Origin: Propionivibrio sp.
GTDB taxonomy: Bacteria; Pseudomonadota; Gammaproteobacteria; Burkholderiales; Rhodocyclaceae
Direction: 5' to 3'
Assembly: GCA_003249625.1 (NCBI GenBank)
Contig: QKII01000046.1
Coordinates: 1-13,094, forward strand
DNA length: 13,094 bases
The notes under the pieces were generated by a model. That model did no database searches, was not told where the DNA came from, and saw only the letters and a list, made by a program, of their open reading frames with translations. The translations under genes were made by a program, and so were the position numbers. Shown here piece by piece: positions 5,938 to 13,094 of this stretch; the stretch's first letter is position 1, and every line of letters begins with the position of its first letter.

Positions 5938-7994
5938 ATCAACGCTTCACCCAGACCTTCCTTGTCGTTCCCGCACGACAAGGCGTAGGTCTAACCTCCG
6001 TCACACTGGGGATTGTGCGTGCCCTGCAGCGTCACGGCGTCGAGGTTCGCTTCGCCAAGCCCGTGGCACAGGATATCGGCGACACGTCGGTCCATTTCGC
6101 CCGCGAGATATTCCCGGTTCTTGTTCCCGAGGCGATTCCGTTGCAGGACGTCGCCGAGCAGATGGCTGCCAACCAGTCGAACGATCTGATGGAGGAAATC
6201 GTCACCCTTTGCATGAATGCCGGCGAAGGCGCCAGCGTTCTGGTGGTAGAGGGCCTGCACACGGACCCCGCACATCCGTTCACGTCGCACCTCAACGTCG
6301 ACATGGCGCGCAGCCTGAAGGCGGAGGTCGTCGTCGTGGCCGATGCCAAGGCGTCGAATGCCACCGATGATCTGCGCCTTACGATCCGCCAGTACGCCAA
6401 CGAAGGCTGCAAGGTCGCAGGCGCCATTCTGAACATGGCACCGGAAGACTACGTAGCCGACGACCTGAAACGCCGGCTCGGCAACGTGCCGCTGTGGGGC
6501 GTTGTTCACGATACGCCGCTGCTGCAGGCGCCGCGCATGGTCGATGTGGCCCGTCACCTGAATGCGGAGGTCATTCTCGCCGGTGAGATCGCCTCCCGCC
6601 GCGTTACCGACACCATCATTACCACCCGTTCAGCTGCCGCGTTCATCCCGCGCCTGCGTCCCGGCACGCTGGTCATCGCCGCCGGTGACCGCGACGACAT
6701 CGTGATGGCCGTGGCGCTGGCCGCCAGCCGTGGCATACCGCTCGCCGGGCTGCTGCTCACGCACAACAGCTCGATCGCGCCGGAACTGATGGACCTGGCC
6801 GGACCGGCACTGAACACCGGCCTGCCGATTCTGCGTACACAGGGCGACAGCTACATCATTGCCCGCGCCGTGAGCAAGATCCCCAACGACGTTCCCAGCG
6901 ATGACACCGAGCGCATGAACGCCGTGCTGGATACCGTAGCCGAGCATCTCGACATCAATGCGATAACCGGCTCGTTCCACATCCCCGAATCTGTCAAGCT
7001 CTCGCCGCCGGCCTTCCGTTACCAGCTCATCCAGAAGGCGCGTGCCGCGCAGAAGCGCATCGTGCTGCCCGAGGGCGACGAGCCGCGCACCGTACGAGCC
7101 GCCGCGATCTGCGCCGAGAAAGGCATTGCCCATTGCGTGCTGCTCGGCAAGCGCGACGCCATCGAAACGGTTGCCGCCTCGCAGGGCATCACGCTGCCGA
7201 CCAAGAACCTCGAGATCCTCGATCCGGACAGCATTCGCGAGCAGTACATTCCGCCGATGGTCGAACTGCGCAAGTCCAAGGGGCTGACGCCGCAGATGGC
7301 CTCCGCTCAGTTGGAAGACACGGTGGTGCTCGGCACGATGATGCTGGCCGTGGATGAAGTCGACGGCCTCGTCTCCGGCGCCGTGCACACCACGGCCAAC
7401 ACCGTCCGCCCGGCCCTGCAACTGATCAAGACCGCACCGGGTTCGTCGATCGTCTCGTCGGTGTTCTTCATGCTGATGCCTGACCAGGTACTGGCTTACG
7501 CCGACTGCGCGATCAACCCCAATCCGACCGCCGAGGAACTGGCGCAGATCGCCAAACAGAGTGCCGACAGCGCCGCTGCGTTCGGCATCAATCCCAAGGT
7601 GGCGATGATCAGCTACAGCACCGGCAGCTCGGGACAGGGGCAGGACGTGGAGAAGGTGCGTCAGGCCACCGAGATTGCCCATGCCAGCTTCCCCGAGCTC
7701 GTCCTCGACGGCCCGATGCAGTACGACGCCGCGTCGGTTTACGAGGTCGGCAAGCAGAAGGCGCCGAACAGCCCGGTCGCCGGCCAGGCCACGGTGTTCG
7801 TCTTCCCCGACCTGAATACTGGCAATACGACGTACAAGGCTGTACAGCGCAGTGCCAATGTTTTGTCCGTCGGACCGATGCTGCAGGGGCTGCGCAAGCC
7901 GGTGAACGACCTGTCGCGCGGTGCGCTGGTGGACGACATCGTGTTCACCATCGCACTTACCGCGATTCAGGCGGCTTCGGCACCGCAGGAATAA
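5934..7994 (+). CDS. pta: Phosphate acetyltransferase (Pta), long form
   Basis: Pta interconverts acetyl-CoA and acetyl phosphate in the cytoplasm, the first step of the Pta-AckA overflow and acetate-assimilation route. The start at ATG 5934 follows a CAGGAG site 10 bases upstream and gives 686 residues, close to the roughly 700 of the enterobacterial long form. A GTG in the same frame at 5820 would add 38 low-complexity residues and is rejected. The N-terminal part (about 1-355) has the degenerate P-loop region VGLTSVTLG and the DRTGG-type regulatory domain. The catalytic PTA_PTB domain runs from about residue 358. It shows RIVLPEGDEPRT, then GLVSGAVHTTANTVRPALQ (about 479-497), and near 560 YSTGSSGQGQDVEKV. 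The gene is monocistronic by position, with a terminator directly after it. Acetate kinase is not in this window. Confidence 0.95.
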   Translation: MNQRFTQTFLVVPARQGVGLTSVTLGIVRALQRHGVEVRFAKPVAQDIGDTSVHFAREIFPVLVPEAIPLQDVAEQMAANQSNDLMEEIVTLCMNAGEGASVLVVEGLHTDPAHPFTSHLNVDMARSLKAEVVVVADAKASNATDDLRLTIRQYANEGCKVAGAILNMAPEDYVADDLKRRLGNVPLWGVVHDTPLLQAPRMVDVARHLNAEVILAGEIASRRVTDTIITTRSAAAFIPRLRPGTLVIAAGDRDDIVMAVALAASRGIPLAGLLLTHNSSIAPELMDLAGPALNTGLPILRTQGDSYIIARAVSKIPNDVPSDDTERMNAVLDTVAEHLDINAITGSFHIPESVKLSPPAFRYQLIQKARAAQKRIVLPEGDEPRTVRAAAICAEKGIAHCVLLGKRDAIETVAASQGITLPTKNLEILDPDSIREQYIPPMVELRKSKGLTPQMASAQLEDTVVLGTMMLAVDEVDGLVSGAVHTTANTVRPALQLIKTAPGSSIVSSVFFMLMPDQVLAYADCAINPNPTAEELAQIAKQSADSAAAFGINPKVAMISYSTGSSGQGQDVEKVRQATEIAHASFPELVLDGPMQYDAASVYEVGKQKAPNSPVAGQATVFVFPDLNTGNTTYKAVQRSANVLSVGPMLQGLRKPVNDLSRGALVDDIVFTIALTAIQAASAPQE

Positions 7995-8009
7995 GCGCTC
8001 TTCTGCCGG

Positions 8010-8044
8010 ACGGGCTGCGCCTTGTCGGGGCGCAGCCCGTTTTC
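8010..8044 (+). terminator. Intrinsic terminator of pta
   Basis: A 12-base perfect stem, acgggctgcgcc (8010-8021) with ggcgcagcccgt (8029-8040), closes a 7-base loop and runs into tttt (8040-8043). It begins 15 bases after the pta stop codon. This is a textbook Rho-independent terminator and separates pta from the dacC unit. Confidence 0.88.
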
Positions 8045-8102
8045 ATTATTACGACCCGTTACAAAAACGTCGGTGCTTCGGTCGGAGAGGGGAAAAGCCG
8101 GT

Positions 8103-8111
8103 TGTTATAAT
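8103..8111 (+). promoter_or_regulatory. Extended -10 promoter for the dacC operon
   Basis: The string TGTTATAAT is a perfect extended -10 element (TGn followed by TATAAT at 8106-8111). No good -35 hexamer sits 16-18 bases upstream, which is tolerated when the TGn element is present. Transcription would begin near 8118, giving a leader of about 30 bases before the dacC ATG. It lies just past the pta terminator, as expected for a new transcription unit. Confidence 0.65.
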
Positions 8112-8147
8112 CTTTCCCCTCGCAATTTCTTCCGGAATTTCGTCCCC

Positions 8148-9281
8148 ATGACCATGCTTCGTTCGCTGTTACTGTCCTTCCTGCTACTCCCGCTGCTGGC
8201 GTTCGGCCAGCAGATGCCGACCCCGCCCGCGCTGGCAGCCAAGTCCTGGCTGTTGATCGAATCGGCGTCGGGTCAGGAACTTGCAGCCCAGGCCGCCGAT
8301 GAGCGTCTGGAACCGGCCTCGCTGACCAAGCTGATGACCGCGTATCTCACCTTCGCCGCGATCAAGCAGGGCACGATCAAACTTGACCAGACCGTGCCCG
8401 TCTCAGAAAAGGCCTGGCGCTCTCAGGGTTCGCGCATGTTCATCAAGGTGAACACCCAGGTCGGGGTCGAGGATCTGATCAAGGGCATGATCGTTCAGTC
8501 AGGTAATGACGCCTGCGTGGCGCTTGCCGAGGCGATCGCCGGTAGCGAGGACAATTTCGCACAGATGATGAACCGCGAGGCGCAGCGTCTCGGAATGAAG
8601 AACACAAGCTTCCGCAACGCCGCCGGTCTGCCCGATCCGCAGCACTACACCACGGCACGCGACCTCTCCATTCTCGCCAGTGCGCTGATCCGTGATTTTC
8701 CCAACGAGTACGCCAAGTACTACTCGATCAAGGAATTCCGTTACAACAATATTACCCAGCCGAACCGCAACCGCCTGTTGTGGATCGATCCGACCGTTGA
8801 TGGCGTCAAGACCGGGCACACGGAGGCAGCTGGCTACTGCCTGATTTCCTCGGCCAAGCGTGGCGATCGCCGCCTGCTGTCGATCGTGCTCGGCGCGTCG
8901 TCCGATGCAGTCCGGGCGCAGGAGTCGCTCAAGCTGCTCAACTACGGCTTCCAGTTCTACGAGGCCGTTCGCCTGTACGCCAAGGATCAGGCTGTGTCGA
9001 ACCTGAAGGTCTGGAAGGGCTCCTCGCCGACCGTGAAAGCCGGCTTCCAGAGCGACTTCGTCATTTCCATTCCCAAGGGATTTTCCTCCCGCCTGACGAC
9101 CGAACTGGTTTCGCAGCAGCCGCTGCTGGCTCCGGTTGCTGCGGGCCAGCAGATCGGCACGCTCAAGGTGCTGCTCGACGGTAAGCCCTTCGGCGAGTAT
9201 CCGGTGGTCGCTGTCGAAGCGGTGTCGGTCGCCGGTATCTTCGGGCGGGCAATCGACAGCATTCGTCTGTGGTTCAACTAG
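8148..9281 (+). CDS. dacC: D-alanyl-D-alanine carboxypeptidase (PBP5/6 class, DacC/DacA)
   Basis: This is a periplasmic penicillin-binding protein that removes the terminal D-Ala from peptidoglycan pentapeptides. From ATG 8148 it has 377 residues; a second ATG at 8154 is possible. Residues 1-20 are a signal peptide with a strongly hydrophobic Leu-rich core ending Ala-Phe-Gly. All active-site motifs of the S11 serine peptidase family are present: SLTK (Ser58 nucleophile, Lys61), SGN (117-119) and KTG (220-222). A C-terminal PBP5-like beta domain follows from about residue 270. The last residues (GIFGRAIDSIRLWFN) can form the amphipathic helix that tethers these enzymes to the inner membrane. 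The stop codon overlaps the ribosome site of the aminotransferase gene that follows. The choice between dacA and dacC naming is by convention in related genomes. Confidence 0.92.
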   Translation: MTMLRSLLLSFLLLPLLAFGQQMPTPPALAAKSWLLIESASGQELAAQAADERLEPASLTKLMTAYLTFAAIKQGTIKLDQTVPVSEKAWRSQGSRMFIKVNTQVGVEDLIKGMIVQSGNDACVALAEAIAGSEDNFAQMMNREAQRLGMKNTSFRNAAGLPDPQHYTTARDLSILASALIRDFPNEYAKYYSIKEFRYNNITQPNRNRLLWIDPTVDGVKTGHTEAAGYCLISSAKRGDRRLLSIVLGASSDAVRAQESLKLLNYGFQFYEAVRLYAKDQAVSNLKVWKGSSPTVKAGFQSDFVISIPKGFSSRLTTELVSQQPLLAPVAAGQQIGTLKVLLDGKPFGEYPVVAVEAVSVAGIFGRAIDSIRLWFN

Positions 9282-9291
9282 GAGAATTCGC

Positions 9292-10164
9292 ATGAAGGCG
9301 TATCTGAACGGACGGTTCCTGCCGCTTTCCGAGGCGCGCATCTCGCCGCTCGACCGCGGTTTTCTCTATTCCGACGGAATTTACGAGGTCATCCCCGTTT
9401 ATTCCCGCTGCCCTTTCCGCCTCGACGAGCACCTGCGCCGGTTACAGGATTCGCTCGATGGCATCCGCCTTGAGAATCCGCACAGCAATGCCGAGTGGAA
9501 GACAATCATTCTGCGTCTGATCGCGGAAACGGAATTTGCCGATCAGACCGTCTATATCCAGGTGACCCGCGGTGCCGACGTCAAGCGCGATCCCTGCTTC
9601 CCAACTGGCGTGGCGCCGACGGTCTTCCTTTTCAGCGCGCCACTGGTCGGGCCGTCCGATGCGGTCCGCGAGAAGGGTGTCGCGGCAATCACCGCGCCGG
9701 ATATCCGCTGGGCGCGCTGCAACATCAAGACGGTCGCCCTGCTTCCGAACGTCCTGACCCGCCAGCTCTCTGCAGACATCGGCGCCGCGGAAACGATCAT
9801 GCTGCGCGACGGTTACCTGACCGAGGGGTCGGCGACCAATGTCTTTATCGTGCGCGATGGCGTCATCATTACGCCGCCGCAGGACCACCGCATCCTCCCC
9901 GGCATCACTTGCGATGTCGTGCTCGAACTCGCCGAGAAACACAAGGCCGCGTACGAAGTCCGGCCGATCAGCGAAGAGGAGTTGCGCAATGCCGATGAGG
10001 TGTGGCTGACTTCGTCGACCAAGGAAGTGCTGGCAGTGGTCACGCTCGACGGACGTCCGGTTGGACATGGCGAAAATGCCGGCAAGCCCGGTCCGGTGAC
10101 GAAGCGCATGCACGAGTGGTTCTGTGCCTTCTGCGAAGATGTGATGAGGCACTGCGATGCCTGA
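9292..10164 (+). CDS. dat: Class IV PLP aminotransferase, likely D-amino acid (D-alanine) aminotransferase
   Basis: This predicted cytoplasmic PLP enzyme would exchange amino groups between D-alanine and 2-oxo acids, feeding the D-Glu/D-Ala pools. AGGAG (9280-9284), overlapping the dacC stop, lies 7 bases before the ATG. Its 290 residues match the usual length. Visible family features are the N-terminal DRGFLYSDGIYEV block with Tyr31, the PLP lysine Lys146 in CNIKTVALLPN, and the EGSATNVFIV cofactor-binding region. The substrate-pocket stretch reads TRGADVKRDPCFP. An Arg (99) is kept, but Pro101 stands where Bacillus-type enzymes have the His of their Arg-x-His carboxylate trap. Specificity may therefore differ from the classical enzyme, and a branched-chain or 4-amino-4-deoxychorismate-type activity cannot be excluded. 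Its position right after dacC supports a D-alanine role. It overlaps ybeD by 8 bases. Confidence 0.8.
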   Translation: MKAYLNGRFLPLSEARISPLDRGFLYSDGIYEVIPVYSRCPFRLDEHLRRLQDSLDGIRLENPHSNAEWKTIILRLIAETEFADQTVYIQVTRGADVKRDPCFPTGVAPTVFLFSAPLVGPSDAVREKGVAAITAPDIRWARCNIKTVALLPNVLTRQLSADIGAAETIMLRDGYLTEGSATNVFIVRDGVIITPPQDHRILPGITCDVVLELAEKHKAAYEVRPISEEELRNADEVWLTSSTKEVLAVVTLDGRPVGHGENAGKPGPVTKRMHEWFCAFCEDVMRHCDA

Positions 10165-10426
10165 GCAGAACGAAACGCTGCTCGAGTTCCCTTGCGCCTT
10201 CCCGTTGAAGATCATGGGGCTGGCCGGCGATACGCTGGCGCAGGCGGTGCTTGAGGTCGTCCGCCGCCACGCGCCGGATTTCGACGGCGCGAGGATGGAA
10301 ATGCGCGCCTCGTCCGGTGGCAAGTACGTCAGTCTGACGTGCACGATCAACGCCACCTCGAAGGCGCAACTCGATGCGCTGTACCGCGAATTGAGCGGAC
10401 ATCCGCTGGTCAAGGTCGTGCTGTAG
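10157..10426 (+). CDS. ybeD: YbeD/DUF493 family small protein
   Basis: This 89-residue cytoplasmic protein is collinear with E. coli YbeD (87 residues). It shares the LLEFPCAFPLKIMG opening, a VVRRHAP helix end, the central SSGGKYVSLTCTINA strand and the final VKVVL. The fold is a small ferredoxin-like (ACT-related) alpha/beta domain. Its biochemical role is not established. As in E. coli, it sits beside lipB, which suggests a link to lipoate metabolism, but that is association only. The gene begins inside the aminotransferase gene, with GAGG about 9 bases before the ATG, and ends 6 bases before lipB. Confidence 0.85.
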   Translation: MPEQNETLLEFPCAFPLKIMGLAGDTLAQAVLEVVRRHAPDFDGARMEMRASSGGKYVSLTCTINATSKAQLDALYRELSGHPLVKVVL

Positions 10427-10432
10427 GCACGG

Positions 10433-11086
10433 ATGGCCGGCACGCCGATTTCCGTCCGCCAACTCGGTCAGGTCGACTACGAGCCGACTTGGCGGGCGAT
10501 GATCGACTTTACTGCTGCACGCAACGAATCGACGGTCGACGAGCTCTGGGTCTGCGAACATCCGCCGGTTTATACGCTCGGCCAAGCCGGCAAGCCCGAG
10601 CACCTGCTCGCCGACAACGGCATCCCGCTGGTGAAGATCGACCGCGGCGGGCAGATCACTTATCACGGCCCTGGTCAGGTGGTCATTTACCTGCTGCTCG
10701 ATCTCAATCGGCGTGGGCTCAAGGTGCGTGAACTGGTCAGCTGCATGGAGCAGGCGATCATCGACCTGCTCGCCGAGTTGGGGGTGGAAGCCGCCCGCCT
10801 CGACGGCGCTCCCGGCGTCTACGTGCCGCAGGGTGGCAACACTGTCTACCCTGCCAAGATCGCCGCGCTGGGCCTGCGTATTCGTCGCGGTTGCAGCTAT
10901 CACGGACTGTCGCTGAACGTCGATATGGAACTCGCGCCGTTTTCGGCGATCAACCCCTGCGGCTACGCCGGCATGCCTGTCACGCAACTGCGCGACCTCG
11001 GCGTTCAAAACACGCCGGCGCAGGCCGCCGACGCGCTTGCCCGACACCTGATCCAATTATTGGAAAACCCGCTGGAAACACCATGA
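10433..11086 (+). CDS. lipB: Lipoyl(octanoyl) transferase LipB
   Basis: LipB moves octanoate from octanoyl-ACP to the lipoyl domains of 2-oxoacid dehydrogenases and to GcvH, the first step of de novo lipoylation. The protein has 217 residues. It shows [12 protein letters not shown] (71-82), the [16 protein letters not shown] block (152-167) and the catalytic pair Lys142 (in PAKIAALG) and Cys176 (in INPCGYAGM), equivalent to Lys135 and Cys169 of E. coli LipB. The ATG lies 6 bases after the ybeD stop, with only a weak AGG ribosome site, so translation probably depends on coupling. Its stop overlaps the lipA start (ATGA). Confidence 0.95.
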   Translation: MAGTPISVRQLGQVDYEPTWRAMIDFTAARNESTVDELWVCEHPPVYTLGQAGKPEHLLADNGIPLVKIDRGGQITYHGPGQVVIYLLLDLNRRGLKVRELVSCMEQAIIDLLAELGVEAARLDGAPGVYVPQGGNTVYPAKIAALGLRIRRGCSYHGLSLNVDMELAPFSAINPCGYAGMPVTQLRDLGVQNTPAQAADALARHLIQLLENPLETP

Positions 11087-12054
11087 CCGAAACCACCACG
11101 CCATCCGCCACGAAAATCGCCGGCGTCAAACAGAAGGGCGAACTGAAGACCGCACGCATTCCGATCAAGATCGTTCCTGTCGACACGCCGCTGAAAAAAC
11201 CAGCCTGGATCCGGGTCAAGGCCGGCAACGAGGTTGGTCGCTTCGGCGAGATCAAGAAGATGCTGCGCGAGCAGAAGCTGCACACCGTCTGCGAGGAAGC
11301 CGCCTGCCCGAACATCGGTGAGTGCTTCGGCCGTGGTACCGCCACCTTCATGATCCTTGGCGACATCTGCACGCGCCGCTGCCCCTTTTGCGACGTCGGC
11401 CACGGCAAGCCGCTGCCGCCCGACCCGGAAGAACCGGCCAGTCTTGCCGAAAGCGTATCGAACCTCAAGCTGCGTTACGTGGTGATCACCAGCGTCGACC
11501 GCGACGATCTGCGCGATGGTGGGGCCGGTCACTTCGCCGACGTCATTGCCGCTGTACGCGAGAAGTCGCCAGCGACGACCATCGAAACGTTGGTGCCCGA
11601 TTTCCGCGGCCGGATGGAAGTGGCCATCGACGTGCTTGGCCGCGCATTGCCGGACGTACTCAACCACAACCTTGAAACTGTGCCGCGCCTGTACAAGCAG
11701 GCCAGACCGGGTGCGGACTATGCGCACTCGCTGGAATTCCTCAAGCAGTTCAAGGCGCGCTATCCGAACGTGCCGACCAAGTCCGGCCTGATGGTCGGCC
11801 TGGGCGAGACCGACGAGGAAATCCTGGACGTCATGCGAGATCTGCGCGCCCACGGCGTCGAAATGCTGACCATCGGCCAGTACCTTGCACCGTCGACGCA
11901 CCACCTGCCGGTCACCCGCTACGTACACCCGGATATCTTCAAGATGTACGAGGAGGAAGCGAAAAAAATGGGATTCTCCGGCGCAGCCTGCGGGCCGATG
12001 GTGCGTAGCAGTTATTGGGCCGACAAACAGGCGCACAGCGCGGGCGTCGCCTGA
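11083..12054 (+). CDS. lipA: Lipoyl synthase LipA (radical SAM)
   Basis: LipA inserts two sulfur atoms into protein-bound octanoyl groups made by LipB. From ATG 11083 it has 323 residues; the start overlaps the lipB stop, which decides it over upstream in-frame codons. The auxiliary cluster cysteines are Cys70, Cys75 and Cys81 in [12 protein letters not shown]. The radical SAM cluster cysteines are Cys96, Cys100 and Cys103 in CTRRCPFC. The C-terminal RSSY motif (308-311), whose serine ligates the auxiliary 4Fe-4S cluster, is present. All functional residues I can check are intact. The stop codon overlaps the nfo start by one base (TGATG). Confidence 0.97.
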   Translation: MTETTTPSATKIAGVKQKGELKTARIPIKIVPVDTPLKKPAWIRVKAGNEVGRFGEIKKMLREQKLHTVCEEAACPNIGECFGRGTATFMILGDICTRRCPFCDVGHGKPLPPDPEEPASLAESVSNLKLRYVVITSVDRDDLRDGGAGHFADVIAAVREKSPATTIETLVPDFRGRMEVAIDVLGRALPDVLNHNLETVPRLYKQARPGADYAHSLEFLKQFKARYPNVPTKSGLMVGLGETDEEILDVMRDLRAHGVEMLTIGQYLAPSTHHLPVTRYVHPDIFKMYEEEAKKMGFSGAACGPMVRSSYWADKQAHSAGVA

Positions 12055-13094
12055 TGTTCAACATCGGCTGCCACCTCTCCGTCGCCAACGGCTTTCTCGC
12101 CATGGGCCACGACGCGCTGGCGATCGGTGCCAACACCTTCCAGTTCTTTACCCGCAATCCGCGTGGCGGCAAGGCCAAGGATCTCGATCAGGCGGACATC
12201 GACGCTTTTCTCGCTCTGGCGGCCGAACACAGTTTCGGCAAGCTGCTGGCACACGCGCCCTATACCCTCAATCCGTGTTCGGCCGATCCGAAAACGCGTG
12301 CCTTCGCGCTGGAAACGATGATTGACGACTTGGCGCGCATGGATCGGCTGCCGGGCAACCTCTACAACTTTCATCCCGGCAGCCACGTCGGTCAGGGCGA
12401 AGAGGTTGGCATTGCGCTGATCATCGACCAGCTCAATACCGTGCTGACGCCGGATCTGCGGACCACCGTGCTGCTCGAAACGATGGCTGGCAAGGGCAGC
12501 GAAGTCGGTCGCAGCTTCGAGGAACTGCGCCGCATTCTCGACGGCGTCACGTTGCAGGAGAAAATGGGCGTCTGCCTGGATACATGCCACCTGCACGATG
12601 CGGGCTACGACCTGATTAACGACCTCGACGGCGTATTGGAACAGTTTGACCGAGTGATCGGTCTCGGCCGTCTGCATGCCATCCACCTCAATGACAGCAT
12701 GAATCCGCGCGGCGCTCGCAAGGATCGCCACGAGCGGATCGGCCACGGGCATCTCGGCCTGGAAGCGATCGGGCGTGTCATCAACCACCCGGCGCTGCGC
12801 AACCTGCCCTTCCTGCTGGAAACGCCGAACGAACTGCCGGGCTTCGCCGAGGAAATAGCCTTGCTGCGCGGTCTCTACAAAGACGCTGCGCGGTCTCTAC
12901 AAAGACAAAAAAAGGGCTTCGGGTTTTCCGGTGTACGAGACCTGATTTTGTTCCTTACTGCCCAGTGGTCGATTTCGGTCAGTAGGGTGGACAATTTGGT
13001 ACCGAACGTCACTTTCTTGACGATATCTATGACAAAGGACTGTTTCTTCCCGGGCGTCCTTCCGCCAAGGCACGGGTACATCCGGGTGCCCTCA
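12054..13094 (+). CDS. nfo: Endonuclease IV (Nfo), intact catalytic core with an open, altered 3' end
   Basis: Endonuclease IV cuts DNA 5' of abasic sites in base-excision repair. ATG 12054 overlaps the lipA stop by one base. The TIM-barrel core is complete through about codon 277. All nine metal ligands of the trinuclear zinc site can be matched to E. coli Nfo: His67, His107, Glu142, Asp176, His179, His211, Asp224, His226 and Glu256. Signatures [21 protein letters not shown] and RHERIGHG are all present. Family members end at about 280-285 residues, which here corresponds to LLRGLYKD (codons 270-277). Instead, an exact 22-base tandem duplication (12863-12906) follows, and the frame stays open to the window edge at codon 347 through residues unlike any Nfo. 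With one copy only, the frame would stop at TGA 12943-12945. The enzyme is probably functional; the true C-terminus cannot be seen here. Confidence 0.85.
   Translation, partial: MFNIGCHLSVANGFLAMGHDALAIGANTFQFFTRNPRGGKAKDLDQADIDAFLALAAEHSFGKLLAHAPYTLNPCSADPKTRAFALETMIDDLARMDRLPGNLYNFHPGSHVGQGEEVGIALIIDQLNTVLTPDLRTTVLLETMAGKGSEVGRSFEELRRILDGVTLQEKMGVCLDTCHLHDAGYDLINDLDGVLEQFDRVIGLGRLHAIHLNDSMNPRGARKDRHERIGHGHLGLEAIGRVINHPALRNLPFLLETPNELPGFAEEIALLRGLYKDAARSLQRQKKGFGFSGVRDLILFLTAQWSISVSRVDNLVPNVTFLTISMTKDCFFPGVLPPRHGYIRVPS
12863..12906 (+). repeat. Exact 22-base tandem duplication at the 3' end of nfo
   Basis: Bases 12863-12884 and 12885-12906 are identical over 22 positions, each starting gctgcgcggtc and ending tacaaagac. 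Because 22 is not a multiple of three, the second copy shifts the frame: copy 1 reads LRGLYKD, the normal end of the family, and copy 2 reads AARSLQRQ. A run of seven A follows. Replication slippage or an assembly fault could produce this. Confidence 0.9.
12907..13094. other. Lower-GC tail, no identified gene
   Basis: This stretch is about half GC, clearly below the genes before it. The + strand is open as the tail of the nfo frame. The minus strand is also open from the window edge to 12875. The minus-strand reading (13081-12875) includes [11 protein letters not shown] and ENPKPFF, which vaguely recall the end of IS630-type transposases (…NxxPKPFxW). The catalytic residues are not in view, so I do not call it a mobile element. 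No terminator for the dacC-nfo unit is evident. Confidence 0.35.

Noticed and set aside
6630..7682. 350-codon minus-strand frame within pta
   Set aside because: It is fully antisense to conserved Pta coding sequence and has no domain; long antisense frames are expected at this GC content.
10040..12036. Long minus-strand frames opposite lipB and lipA
   Set aside because: They mirror the codon bias of the conserved + strand genes and show no protein family features.

Overview
The window looks like chromosomal DNA from a Gram-negative bacterium, most likely a betaproteobacterium of the Rhodocyclaceae type. The reasons are the high GC content of the genes, the envelope proteins typical of diderms, and the gene order dacC - D-amino acid aminotransferase - ybeD - lipB - lipA. 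The taxonomic call is inference. Every intact gene lies on the + strand, and the genes are packed tightly, many with overlapping stop and start codons.

Region 1 (about 1-5600) is an envelope-stress and efflux block. A small exported Spy/CpxP-like protein (214-780) is followed by a perfect inverted repeat. Next come four translationally coupled genes for a tripartite MacAB-type exporter: a NodT-type outer-membrane factor, a MacA-type periplasmic adaptor, a separate MacB-type ATPase and a MacB-type permease. The junctions are ATGA, GTGA and ATGA overlaps.

Region 2 (5594-8044) is a 340-base non-coding leader followed by pta (phosphate acetyltransferase) and a strong intrinsic terminator. The leader holds two 22-base direct repeats that resemble GntR/FadR-type operators. 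It also holds a possible 19-codon leader peptide whose start codon sits in a hairpin arm and whose stop codon overlaps the pta start. No acetate kinase gene is in the window.

Region 3 (8100-12900) starts with an extended -10 promoter and runs through dacC (D,D-carboxypeptidase), a D-amino acid aminotransferase gene, ybeD, lipB, lipA and nfo (endonuclease IV). Neighbours overlap or lie 6-10 bases apart, so they probably form one transcription unit. The block combines cell-wall D-alanine release and turnover, de novo attachment of lipoate to 2-oxoacid dehydrogenases, and base-excision DNA repair.

Region 4 (12863-13094) is the odd end. An exact 22-base tandem duplication at the 3' end of nfo changes the reading frame, so nfo stays open to the window edge. 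The last ~190 bases have lower GC (about half) and no gene I can identify. A weak resemblance to an eroded transposase end on the minus strand is noted with low confidence.

Most of the window is ordinary housekeeping and efflux DNA. The points most worth checking are the pta leader, the nfo 3' duplication and the altered substrate-binding motif of the aminotransferase. I saw no CRISPR array, rRNA or tRNA gene, or phage module.
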